DNA of 35,713 nucleotides from assembly GCA_029555965.1 (NCBI GenBank), contig JAKQHY010000089.1, positions 1-35,713 on the forward strand. Reading direction: 5' to 3'. Under the pieces are notes generated by a model. That model was not told where the DNA came from and did no database searches. It saw only the letters and a list, made by a program, of their open reading frames with translations. Of the stretch, positions 1 through 7,875 are shown in pieces. Each line of letters opens with the position of its first letter. Within the stretch, counting starts at the first letter, position 1. The position numbers were made by a program, and so were the translations under genes. Origin of the DNA: Chloroflexota bacterium. GTDB taxonomy: Bacteria; Chloroflexota; Anaerolineae; B4-G1; SLSP01.

Positions 1-30
1 CTTCCAACGTAACCGAAGGGGACAGGGCTG

Positions 31-753
31 TCATTCCGCCGGCCCCAGGAGGCGTCTCTTGGCGAGGCGCAGGACAGTGTACAAAGCCCTGTAGATTTCG
101 TTGCGCGAGATTTTGGAGGTGCCCTGCTGCCGGTTGAGGAAGACGATGGGGACTTCACCCACTTTCCAGCCTTTCCGTTGGACTTTGTAAAGCATTTCCA
201 TCAGGAAGGAATAGCCGTTGGAGAAGATTTGATCCAGGTCAATGGATTCCAGGACTTCACGGCGGTAGCAGCGGAATCCGGCAGTGGCGTCGTGGGCCTT
301 AAGGCCGAGCATGATGCGGGCAAAGGCGTTGGCGCCCCAGCTCAAGATCTTACGGGGCAGCGTACATTCGACGGCCTGGCCGCCGGGCACATAGCGACTG
401 CCGATGACGAGGTCGTAGCCGTCGCCAATCTTTTCCGCCATCCGTGGAATGGCGGAGGGGGGGTGAGAGAAGTCGGCGTCCATCGTCACAACCAGGTCGC
501 TGTGGAGGGCGATGGCCTGGTGGAATCCGGCGATGTACGCCGTGCCCAGCCCCAGCTTGCCGGCGCGATGGACGACGTGGATGCGCCCCGGATTCTCGTC
601 GGCCAGTCGCTCGGCGATGATGCCGGTGCCGTCGGGCGAGTTGTCGTCCACGACGATGACGGCGACGGGGAGGGGCAGCGCGAGGAGTTGGGTGACGAGC
701 CGCTCCAGGTTTTCCTTTTCGTTATAGGTGGGGATAATAACCGCAATTTGCAT
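31..753 (-). CDS. Polyprenol-phosphate mannosyltransferase (DPM1-like GT2)
   Basis: A 240-residue soluble GT-A enzyme that should transfer mannose (or another hexose) from a GDP-sugar to polyprenyl phosphate on the cytoplasmic face of the membrane. Visible motifs are IIPTYNE at residues 6-12, DDNSPDGT at 36-43, DADFSHPP at 92-99 and GSRYVPGG near 118; the first two Asp-rich motifs are hallmarks of dolichol-phosphate-mannose synthases. It has no C-terminal membrane segments, so it is the short DPM1 type. The open frame extends far upstream, but the conserved protein begins at the ATG at 753; the extension would run into the neighbouring gene. It lies 20 bases after the PIG-V-like gene, whose family uses polyprenyl-P-mannose, which supports the assignment. 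The donor sugar is inferred from the family. Confidence 0.9.
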   Translation of the reverse strand: MQIAVIIPTYNEKENLERLVTQLLALPLPVAVIVVDDNSPDGTGIIAERLADENPGRIHVVHRAGKLGLGTAYIAGFHQAIALHSDLVVTMDADFSHPPSAIPRMAEKIGDGYDLVIGSRYVPGGQAVECTLPRKILSWGANAFARIMLGLKAHDATAGFRCYRREVLESIDLDQIFSNGYSFLMEMLYKVQRKGWKVGEVPIVFLNRQQGTSKISRNEIYRALYTVLRLAKRRLLGPAE

Positions 754-773
754 ACTGTTTTCACCGCCAAGGG

Positions 774-1994
774 TTACTCCACCCATATTCCGGCGAAGTA
801 ATACACCAATAGGGGGCCGGTCAGGATGGCCCACAAGAACATGATGAGGTAGTGTAGAAATTTGTTTTTTCCCCAGTGGCCCAGGAGCATAAAGGCGGGG
901 AAAATAGACATCATGTAACGCGCAATCGAGGCCGTTGGCAGGCCCTTGTCGGGCAGCAGCGTGGCCGAAGTAGAGAGGAAGTATACCGGCAAGCTGTACA
1001 GCCAGTAGGCCGGGGGCAGATAGCGCAGCGCGGCCACACACAAGATCAAGAAAAGCCCCATGCTGCCGAAATCGAGTGCGGCAATGGCGTAAATGTAGCG
1101 GGTGCGCGGCACTGTCGTAAGCACTTGCCAGGCGATTTGAAATGTTCCCCAGGGCCAGGTCAGGACGTGATTCCAGGCTTTTTGGACGGTGTTGAAGGCC
1201 AACGGATCGCCGGTGAGGATCCACAGGTAAATCATAAACATAAGCAACCCCGAGGGGATGGTGAGCAAGTAGAGGGCTTTGAAGGTAAGCCCTTTTTGTT
1301 TGTACCATTCCCAGGCCAGGGCGGGGAAGACGGCCATCCCTACGAGGCGGGTCAGCGGCGTCAACGCGCCGAAGATAAGCGCCGCGCGCCATTGGCCGAG
1401 GCGCGCGTAGTACAGCGTCGCCGTCGCCAAAAAAAGCATCAAGGATTCGGTGTAGCCGGCCGATGAGTAGAAGGCGATGGGAAACAAGGCCGCATACAAA
1501 AGCGCGCGTTCGGCGGTTTCGGCCCCAAATTCGTGGCAGGTGAGTTTGTAGAGATAGTGCAGAAAGAAGAGGAAGGCGAGGTTAGAGGTCACGAAGAGGG
1601 CTAATTTGACATTGCCGAACAAAAAGAAGCTCATGATTTTGGCGGTTAAGGGATACAATGGAAAGAAAGCCACGCTAGATTGCTGGTCGGGACCTTTCCA
1701 GGTGTAGCCCTGGTTGATGATTTGTTCATACCAACCGGAATCCCAACGCATAAAGTTGGTGAGGATATCCGGCGGCTGCTCGACTTGCTGGGGCGTTAAG
1801 CCGATAAATACGAGGGACATTAAGAGCAGGGCGATGCGTGAGCCGGCAAAAATGGCGAGAGGGAGGCGCCATTCTGGTGAGCATAAGGCTCGCCAGAGCG
1901 TCGTCCAACTGATGGCTTCTCTGGGGGGAGCTGTGGACGCGGCAGTGGGGGAGGGGCTACTTTTCACATTATCGGATTTTTTTCTCTTGCTCAA
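774..1994 (-). CDS. PIG-V-like polyprenyl-P-mannose-dependent mannosyltransferase (GT76-like)
   Basis: A 406-residue multi-pass membrane protein with the GT-C signature RWDSGWYEQII at residues 83-93, in the first large loop, followed by AFFPLYP near 109. These match the PIG-V/Mannosyl_trans2 family, which takes sugar from a lipid-phosphate donor on the outer face of the membrane. About ten hydrophobic segments follow a positively charged, Ser/Pro-rich cytoplasmic N-terminus of about 40 residues. The start is a TTG at 1994: a strong GGAGG lies 6 bases upstream, and the first in-frame ATG lies inside a membrane segment. The next gene encodes the presumed donor-lipid synthase, so the two probably work as a pair. 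The acceptor is unknown. Confidence 0.82.
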   Translation of the reverse strand: MSKRKKSDNVKSSPSPTAASTAPPREAISWTTLWRALCSPEWRLPLAIFAGSRIALLLMSLVFIGLTPQQVEQPPDILTNFMRWDSGWYEQIINQGYTWKGPDQQSSVAFFPLYPLTAKIMSFFLFGNVKLALFVTSNLAFLFFLHYLYKLTCHEFGAETAERALLYAALFPIAFYSSAGYTESLMLFLATATLYYARLGQWRAALIFGALTPLTRLVGMAVFPALAWEWYKQKGLTFKALYLLTIPSGLLMFMIYLWILTGDPLAFNTVQKAWNHVLTWPWGTFQIAWQVLTTVPRTRYIYAIAALDFGSMGLFLILCVAALRYLPPAYWLYSLPVYFLSTSATLLPDKGLPTASIARYMMSIFPAFMLLGHWGKNKFLHYLIMFLWAILTGPLLVYYFAGIWVE

Positions 1995-2036
1995 GGGTTT
2001 CCTCCATAAGTGTCGTGTGTGGGCTGGGTATTGGAT

Positions 2037-3200
2037 TTATGCAGCATGGGCATTGGTTAAGCTGGCCTCTAATACAGTCTCGATTGCCCGCGCGGTGCGC
2101 TCAATTGTGAAACAGTCTTCAACCCGCGCGCGCCCGGCCTTTCCCATAGCTATGCGACGGGGCGGGTCCGCCAGCAATGCGCTCACGGCGGAGGCCATAG
2201 CGACTTCGTCAGTTGGCGGTATCAACAGGCCGGTTTCGTGATCAATGACAATTTCTGGCAACGCGCCATGCGCAAAGGCGATGACAGGCTTAGCCGTCGC
2301 CATAGCCTCGATGTTGACCAGACCGAACGCTTCCGGGTCGCCAGGTTGGATGAAGACATCCATCGCGGCCAGTGCGGGTTTCGGATCATTGACTTGCCCG
2401 GTGAAGACTACGCGCGACGCAATGCCCAATTCCTGGGTAAGTTGTTGCAATTGTACCTGATAATCTGTTTCTCCAAAAATCGGGCCGCCAACTACCAAGC
2501 CTCTGACTTCAGGCTGGCTCTGCAAAATATGCGCCAGCACGCGCAAGAAACGCGTTTGACCCTTAATAGCGCAAAGTCGGCCGGCCATTCCTACTACCGG
2601 CGCGTCAGGCGGGATCTTCCAGGTTTGCCGGAAGAGCTGGGCTTGCCAGGGCGGCTCGAAATGCCGGGTTTCGATACCATTATACACAACAATAATTTTC
2701 CTCTGGCAGGGATGGCGCTGCGCTGTCGCGTGGGAATTGGCAATGACGCATCGAGCTATGGCACACAATCCCGCCTTGATCGCCGTATCCAGCCAGGGAA
2801 ACCGGGGGGGGGCTTCACCCAACCAGAAGTCATGCCGATACCAGATAAAGGGAATAGACAACAAGCGCGCTGCCGGCGCGGTGTAGAAAGCCGCGCGCAC
2901 GGTGTTGGCAATCAGCAGCCGGGCTTCAATCTCCCGTGCGGTGCGGGCCAGAGCGCGTATTCCCGCGCTTAGATCGCGCAGCGTGTGAAAGGAGCGGCGC
3001 AGACGGGGCAACGGCGTGATGTGAAAGGGAATATCGGCTGCTGCGGCTCTTTCTGCCAGGGGGCCGCTGGTGCAGGCCAGATGTGGCGCAAAGCGGGTGT
3101 GATCCAGGCGCTTCAAAATTTCCAGCAGCAACAATTCTGCTCCGCCCAGAGCTGGAGCATGGTCAACAAAAAGAAACGGGATAGGGGGGAGACCGGTCAT
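2037..3200 (-). CDS. Glycosyltransferase family 4
   Basis: A 387-residue GT-B glycosyltransferase, expected to add one sugar from a nucleotide donor to the growing lipid-linked glycan in the cytoplasm. The N-terminal half has the GGAELLLLEIL acceptor-side helix (about residue 19). The C-terminal half starts with VVGMAGRLCAIKGQ and contains EAFGLVNIEAM, the E-x7-E motif of GT4 enzymes that binds the nucleotide sugar. A TTG lies one codon upstream, but the ATG at 3200 is the more likely start. It is 11 bases after the stop of another GT4 gene. Donor and linkage cannot be read from the sequence. Confidence 0.88.
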   Translation of the reverse strand: MTGLPPIPFLFVDHAPALGGAELLLLEILKRLDHTRFAPHLACTSGPLAERAAAADIPFHITPLPRLRRSFHTLRDLSAGIRALARTAREIEARLLIANTVRAAFYTAPAARLLSIPFIWYRHDFWLGEAPPRFPWLDTAIKAGLCAIARCVIANSHATAQRHPCQRKIIVVYNGIETRHFEPPWQAQLFRQTWKIPPDAPVVGMAGRLCAIKGQTRFLRVLAHILQSQPEVRGLVVGGPIFGETDYQVQLQQLTQELGIASRVVFTGQVNDPKPALAAMDVFIQPGDPEAFGLVNIEAMATAKPVIAFAHGALPEIVIDHETGLLIPPTDEVAMASAVSALLADPPRRIAMGKAGRARVEDCFTIERTARAIETVLEASLTNAHAA

Positions 3201-3211
3201 CAAGGGTTCGC

Positions 3212-4393
3212 TTACGTAGGGTACGCGACGGAAAGCAGGCGACGGTAAATTTCTGCCACTTTGCGCAGCTCGTTGTCAGAGTTCAACACTTTGGCAGCCG
3301 CTAACGAGTTTTGTTTCATAATGTTGATTTGTTCCGTCGTGAGGGTGTTCAGACATTCGGCCAACGTTTGTGCCGTAAAATCAGAGGCTACCATGCCATT
3401 GTGGTATTGTTGGACAATCCGCGCCATCTCTGGGGAAGGGCCAATGATTACGGCCAGACCGGCCATGATAAATTCAAAGAACTTGTTGGGCAGGGCATGA
3501 GCATTGTTGAAGTTTACCGGCGGAATCAGATGGATACCGATGTCATAGGAGTTAATCGTTGTGGCGATTTCGCGCGGCGGCGTCGGAGCGCGGAAGGTGA
3601 TTTTGCCGGGCGCTTTAGTTTGGGCTTCCCGTTTGAGTTGTTCCAAATAGCCGGCATCCTTCTCCATCAGCATAAACTCCAGGCTGTAACGCGCATCGGC
3701 TTGGGCCATCACCTCTATCAGCTTTTCCAGATGGCGGTCGCGCATTGCCACTCCATGATGCACACAGCGAATTCGCCCCGCCGCCGTGGGGTTGAAGGGC
3801 AGTTGAGTATAGTCGGGGGCGTTCATCACGACCGTGGGCTGCAAACCAAAATTGCGGTGGTATTCCTCGGCAATGCCGGCGGCTACAGTGGTCATTGCTG
3901 TCGCTTGGGGGGCATACACCCGCATCAAGTAGACGTAAAAAGGTTGCGCTAGGATACGCCACCACACCTTGTCGGTATCCTGACCAGGACTGTATTCATG
4001 CGCGTCATACAACACGGGGACGTTCATCTGCTGCGCGGCTTTGATGGCAATGGGCAAGGCTATGGCCTCGTTGACGTGAATGAGATCCCACTTATCCTGT
4101 AAGAGCCATTGCAGCGCTTGTTGATGATCGGGTTTTCGCCAGTACCAGCGCTCCCAGAGCTGTGGAGAGAAGCGTCCTCCGAACATCAGCGCGACCTGGA
4201 GCAGACGCTGCCAGCGTGAAAATACGTGAAGCTGGACGGGGCGCATTTCCACATGGTCGCGGGGTTTGTCCAATGTTCCCCAGCCAACGACTGTGACGGC
4301 GTATTGCTTTGCCGCGCAGGTCACTTCCCGCAGCACGCGCCCGTCACTTTGAATGGGGGAGAGAGAAAGGATACAGATTTTGCGTTTGCTCAT
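3212..4393 (-). CDS. Glycosyltransferase family 4 (second copy)
   Basis: A 393-residue GT-B protein with a basic start followed by KICILSLSPIQSDGR, a central VPVLYDAHEYSPG segment typical of GT4 enzymes of surface-glycan loci, and a C-terminal LPNKFFEFIMAGL motif that corresponds to the donor-binding E-x7-E region. It is not a close copy of the GT4 encoded next to it, so the two probably add different sugars. An upstream ATG at 4411 is in frame, but AGAGG lies 6 bases before the ATG at 4393 and favours the shorter form. It is 23 bases after the GT-C gene. Specificity is unknown. Confidence 0.86.
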   Translation of the reverse strand: MSKRKICILSLSPIQSDGRVLREVTCAAKQYAVTVVGWGTLDKPRDHVEMRPVQLHVFSRWQRLLQVALMFGGRFSPQLWERWYWRKPDHQQALQWLLQDKWDLIHVNEAIALPIAIKAAQQMNVPVLYDAHEYSPGQDTDKVWWRILAQPFYVYLMRVYAPQATAMTTVAAGIAEEYHRNFGLQPTVVMNAPDYTQLPFNPTAAGRIRCVHHGVAMRDRHLEKLIEVMAQADARYSLEFMLMEKDAGYLEQLKREAQTKAPGKITFRAPTPPREIATTINSYDIGIHLIPPVNFNNAHALPNKFFEFIMAGLAVIIGPSPEMARIVQQYHNGMVASDFTAQTLAECLNTLTTEQINIMKQNSLAAAKVLNSDNELRKVAEIYRRLLSVAYPT

Positions 4394-4416
4394 AGTTCCT
4401 CTGGTAAGCATACCAA

Positions 4417-6003
4417 CTATGGCATCGCCGGCACATAGTAGATGTAAGCATTGCTATCCTGTTCCCGCGCCAGGGTTTGGGCGGCGGCGTTGGATTGCAT
4501 TCCAACGAGGGATTTTAAGGCGGCGATAATTCCCACGTTCAATTCACGAAACGGATTTTCAAAGGATTGGATTAATTCCCAGTGCGCCGGCGGAGTGGAG
4601 ACTTCCACCGGAAATTCAAGCGCAAACCACAACTCCACGCGGTTGATCCACTGGCGGTTGATGATGACGTAAGCCTTTGAAATCGAACTGAGGTCAGTGA
4701 GGGACGTTTCTGGGCCATACATTCTCAATTGCAGGGTGTCTTTGTACCCATTTAGAAAGCTCAATTCACGGCCGGTGCGCGCGTCCACATAGATGGGTTG
4801 AGTTTCACCTTGCAAGCGATGATAAAGCGCGCGCACATTAGAACAGGTTTGTGGTACGCCATGCTCAAATTGTAGTTTGAGCGCCCATCCCGAAACTAGC
4901 AGCAGTGCTATTATCATTGCCGTTGCGGCAACTTTCCACGGCGTGGTTGTGATCTGGTTGAAGGCATAACTTAACAGTAACACCAGCGGCGCACTGAGTA
5001 CCATCAGATAACGGGGCGCAGCCGGGATAAAAACGATGGGGTTGAAACCCTGAATGCCAAAATTCAATCCCAAAAAAAGAATAACAAGCCAGATAAGAAG
5101 CGGGTAGGTTTCTCGTTTTCTGCTCCACAACAGGTATGCGATGGCGGGGATTGCGCAGTGATAGTACAGCGAAAATGTGAATGGGGTCGCTAACATAACG
5201 CCCGGATAGTAGACCAAGGCGCGATACCAGCCCGTAAATCGTCCTTGATAAATCGTTTGTGCGCTGGTGACAATCGTTTCGTTGGCGCGTTGGGCGATGC
5301 TTTGCAGCAAATGGTATTGAAAGAAAAAGTCGCCGGTTTGGGAAAGGTAAAATAGTGCCTCTGCCAGCAGTACCAGCACAAATCCGAGAATCATGTAACC
5401 GATCCGCAGTCGTCGTTGTTGGTAGATGAGAAAATATACGAAAAACACCCCTAATAGCAAGAGTGCCGTGATTTTGACCAGGTAGGCGCAGGCGACGAAA
5501 GCCCCGGCCAGCCATAGCCCTGTTGTGCGTCCCTGTACTTCGTCTTTCAGATAGGCCAGGTAAAAATAAACGGCCAATCCCATAAACAACCCCATGGGCA
5601 GTTCCGGGTAGAGCATCGTGGCATGAATGACTTCGATGGGGAACAATGCGTATAATGCCATAGCCATTAACGCGGGTTTGGGGCCAAACAGCAGAATTCC
5701 CAGGCGATATACTAACACCATCAGCCCAATTGAACAGGCCAGGGGATAGAGGGCCGCACTGATCTCATTCACACCAAACAGGGCAAAGCAGAGCGATACA
5801 GGCAGATACAGTAAGAGGCGCGTTTTGGTCAAATCATCCGGCACAGCCGCAAAGCCCCCCGCCAGGAATTGATGGGCGCCCTCTATGTACTGAAGGTCAT
5901 CGCTGCCCTGCAAGCCGGCGAACAAAGCCACTCTGAGGATGAGGCCGATGAGCAGAATGGCGAAAAAATATGCAGTTTCTTTACGCGAGAAGATTGTACG
6001 CAT
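4417..6003 (-). CDS. GT-C family membrane glycosyltransferase (PMT/ArnT-like)
   Basis: A 528-residue protein with about ten to twelve hydrophobic segments in its first 390 residues and a soluble C-terminal part of about 130 residues that is probably periplasmic or external. The first external loop carries GSDDLQYIEGAHQF, the acidic DDxxY-type motif of GT39/GT83 enzymes, which take a sugar from polyprenyl phosphate. The start is placed at the ATG at 6003; an in-frame TTG at 6015 is less likely. The DPM1-like synthase in the same operon offers a donor. Substrates could be a glycan, lipid or protein; the family alone does not decide. It could also be a GT-C enzyme using another polyprenyl-P-sugar. 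Confidence 0.82.
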   Translation of the reverse strand: MRTIFSRKETAYFFAILLIGLILRVALFAGLQGSDDLQYIEGAHQFLAGGFAAVPDDLTKTRLLLYLPVSLCFALFGVNEISAALYPLACSIGLMVLVYRLGILLFGPKPALMAMALYALFPIEVIHATMLYPELPMGLFMGLAVYFYLAYLKDEVQGRTTGLWLAGAFVACAYLVKITALLLLGVFFVYFLIYQQRRLRIGYMILGFVLVLLAEALFYLSQTGDFFFQYHLLQSIAQRANETIVTSAQTIYQGRFTGWYRALVYYPGVMLATPFTFSLYYHCAIPAIAYLLWSRKRETYPLLIWLVILFLGLNFGIQGFNPIVFIPAAPRYLMVLSAPLVLLLSYAFNQITTTPWKVAATAMIIALLLVSGWALKLQFEHGVPQTCSNVRALYHRLQGETQPIYVDARTGRELSFLNGYKDTLQLRMYGPETSLTDLSSISKAYVIINRQWINRVELWFALEFPVEVSTPPAHWELIQSFENPFRELNVGIIAALKSLVGMQSNAAAQTLAREQDSNAYIYYVPAMP

Positions 6004-6033
6004 CGCTATCCTCAATCAGCGTCACGCCACGCT

Positions 6034-7311
6034 TCATAAATGCACGTCAAAGATTCGACGCGCACAGGCTATTAGTAGGAGCGCTTCTAAAGAATACAGC
6101 AGCACATTGACCACGGCTGCGCCATACATCCCCCAGAAAAAAATCAAGAGAGCATTGAGCAAAATATTGCTGACGACTAGAATGCCCACAAACAACGTAT
6201 TCATCTCTGGCCGTCCGCCTTGCAACATAATTCCTAAAAAGGGCCGGTAACCGGAGTTTATCACAATTCCCACCATAATGATAGCAAAGACGCGCCAGCT
6301 TTGCGCCAAACCATTTTCGGAACTCGACAGTTTGAATAACGCCGGGTAAATCAGCACGGCGCTTAGCCCTACGCCGATCATCAGCGGATAAAATTGTTTC
6401 TTGATGCGCCGGGCTAATGCGCTGATGTTGTCTTTTTCTCCGGCGGCGAAGTACTGACCGAGCAACGGGTCTACGTTTTGCCGCAACACCAACGGGATTT
6501 GTGCGAGTCCTTCGGCCAGCGTCGCCGCGAAGCTGTAAAGGCCCACGACGGCGTCGTTGCTGAAGTAACCCAACATCAACACGTCCACGCGCGTATCCAA
6601 TTCGGTGAGGACGCCACTCAGTACGCCTTTGAGTCCGAAGTCAATGTGGGGGGCGAACCACTGCCGCACTTCCGCCGTCCAACGTATTTTGAACAAACGG
6701 AGATTGATGTACATCAGTAACCCTGCCAGAAGGAATGCTTCTGCGCAGGTCAACGCCAGCGGCAGCATCGCGCCCGGAAGACTCAGGGCGATGATGCCCA
6801 GAATTCCGCCAAGAATAAACAAATAACGCAGCGCTTTGAAAATGGCATAGGCGCGCATATGACGCAGGCCGTTTAGCGTCATGATCAGGGCTTTGTTGAG
6901 CGAGAAGAACAGCAAGCCCGGCAGCGCCAACGTCAGGCCTTGTGCTACGTCAGGGCTTTGCAACCACACGCCGGCCCAATCTTTGAGCGCGTATCCTGCC
7001 AGCCCCACTGCGCCGGAAATGAGTGTGACCAAAATGACGGCCGCAGTTGTGATGGCCGCGCATTTTGGTAAATCGTCCTGGTTGTGCGAGATATATTTTA
7101 ATACCGAGAATTGCAGCCCGCCCACCCCCACCTGCGAGGCGACAATGTAGATGGCATAGACCTGGTTGAAGACGCCCAGCGCCTCAGCCCCACGAAATCT
7201 GAGGATGAGGGCATTAACCAGAATTCCCCCTACCGACAGAATCCCTAAACTGCCGAGATTCCATAGCACATCGCGGTTGAATTTACTCTGGATCAGGCGC
7301 GTCAGCGTCAT
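6034..7311 (-). CDS. Wzx-type polysaccharide flippase (MOP superfamily), copy 1
   Basis: A 425-residue membrane protein of about 12 hydrophobic segments, of the polysaccharide-biosynthesis (RfbX/Wzx) branch of the MOP exporters, expected to flip a polyprenyl-linked oligosaccharide across the membrane. It opens with a short basic cytoplasmic end and then SLGILSVGGILVNALILRFRG, with GAEALGVFNQVY just after, the usual family N-terminus. The ATG at 7311 overlaps the stop of the upstream acyltransferase by four bases (ATGA), so translation is probably coupled. The longer open frame upstream is shadow sequence within the acyltransferase. A second, unrelated-looking flippase lies at 12402-13904. Confidence 0.87.
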   Translation of the reverse strand: MTLTRLIQSKFNRDVLWNLGSLGILSVGGILVNALILRFRGAEALGVFNQVYAIYIVASQVGVGGLQFSVLKYISHNQDDLPKCAAITTAAVILVTLISGAVGLAGYALKDWAGVWLQSPDVAQGLTLALPGLLFFSLNKALIMTLNGLRHMRAYAIFKALRYLFILGGILGIIALSLPGAMLPLALTCAEAFLLAGLLMYINLRLFKIRWTAEVRQWFAPHIDFGLKGVLSGVLTELDTRVDVLMLGYFSNDAVVGLYSFAATLAEGLAQIPLVLRQNVDPLLGQYFAAGEKDNISALARRIKKQFYPLMIGVGLSAVLIYPALFKLSSSENGLAQSWRVFAIIMVGIVINSGYRPFLGIMLQGGRPEMNTLFVGILVVSNILLNALLIFFWGMYGAAVVNVLLYSLEALLLIACARRIFDVHL

Positions 7312-7871
7312 GGTTTTCGGGACCTGATCACCTGGCAGGGCACGCCTACCGCCACAGAATAGGGGGGGATATCTTTGGTCACTACGGAACCGCTGCCGAT
7401 GACACAGCCGCGTCCGATGCGCACCCCTTTGTTGATTTGGACGCCGGCACCAATCCACACGTCATCCTCAATGATCACTGGGGCGACGACATATCCTTGC
7501 TCCATGATGAATTTGTCGGGATTTTCAAATGCATGATCGGCAGTATTGATGCATACGTAAGCCGCGATGCGTACCCCCATCCCAATGGTCACACCGCCAT
7601 AACCATCTATCAACACGCCCTGGTTCAGTGAGGAGCGCCTCCCAATCGTTACATTCCAGGGAAACATAATGGTTACGCCCTCGCTGATATAAGTGGCATG
7701 GATATTGCGAGCGAAGAGCCGTAAAATGCCGAATCGCAAATAATTGCAGAGTGGAAAAGCGAGGTATTTGACCAGGGCGTATAGTGTCAGGTAGAGGCCA
7801 TGCCGCACATAGTTTTTCAGGCTATGCATATCAGAGGATGAGGTTACGGGGCGAGGCGCATCACTATTCAT
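7308..7871 (-). CDS. Hexapeptide-repeat O-acyltransferase
   Basis: A 187-residue protein whose last 120 residues form left-handed beta-helix turns (VTIGRRSSLNQGVLIDG, VTIGMGVRIAAYV, VWIGAGVQINKGVRIG, CVIGSGSVVTKDIP), ending in the PPYSVAVGVPCQVI cap typical of the NodL/LacA/maltose-acetyltransferase type. The NTADHAF segment holds the likely catalytic His. The N-terminus has a hydrophobic stretch (LYALVKYLAFPLCNYL) that could tie it to the membrane. The ATG at 7871 was chosen because the stop of the upstream amidotransferase gene lies only four bases away; a longer frame overlaps that gene. The acceptor is probably a sugar of the glycan made here, with acetyl-CoA as donor. Confidence 0.85.
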   Translation of the reverse strand: MNSDAPRPVTSSSDMHSLKNYVRHGLYLTLYALVKYLAFPLCNYLRFGILRLFARNIHATYISEGVTIMFPWNVTIGRRSSLNQGVLIDGYGGVTIGMGVRIAAYVCINTADHAFENPDKFIMEQGYVVAPVIIEDDVWIGAGVQINKGVRIGRGCVIGSGSVVTKDIPPYSVAVGVPCQVIRSRKP

Positions 7872-7875
7872 GACA

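Noticed and set aside
31..1392. A long N-terminal extension of the DPM1-like protein
   Set aside because: The extra residues are out-of-frame translation of the PIG-V-like gene; the conserved protein starts at 753.
6034..7458. A longer start for flippase copy 1
   Set aside because: The extra 49 residues are shadow translation of the acyltransferase gene; the ATGA overlap at 7308-7311 marks the true start.
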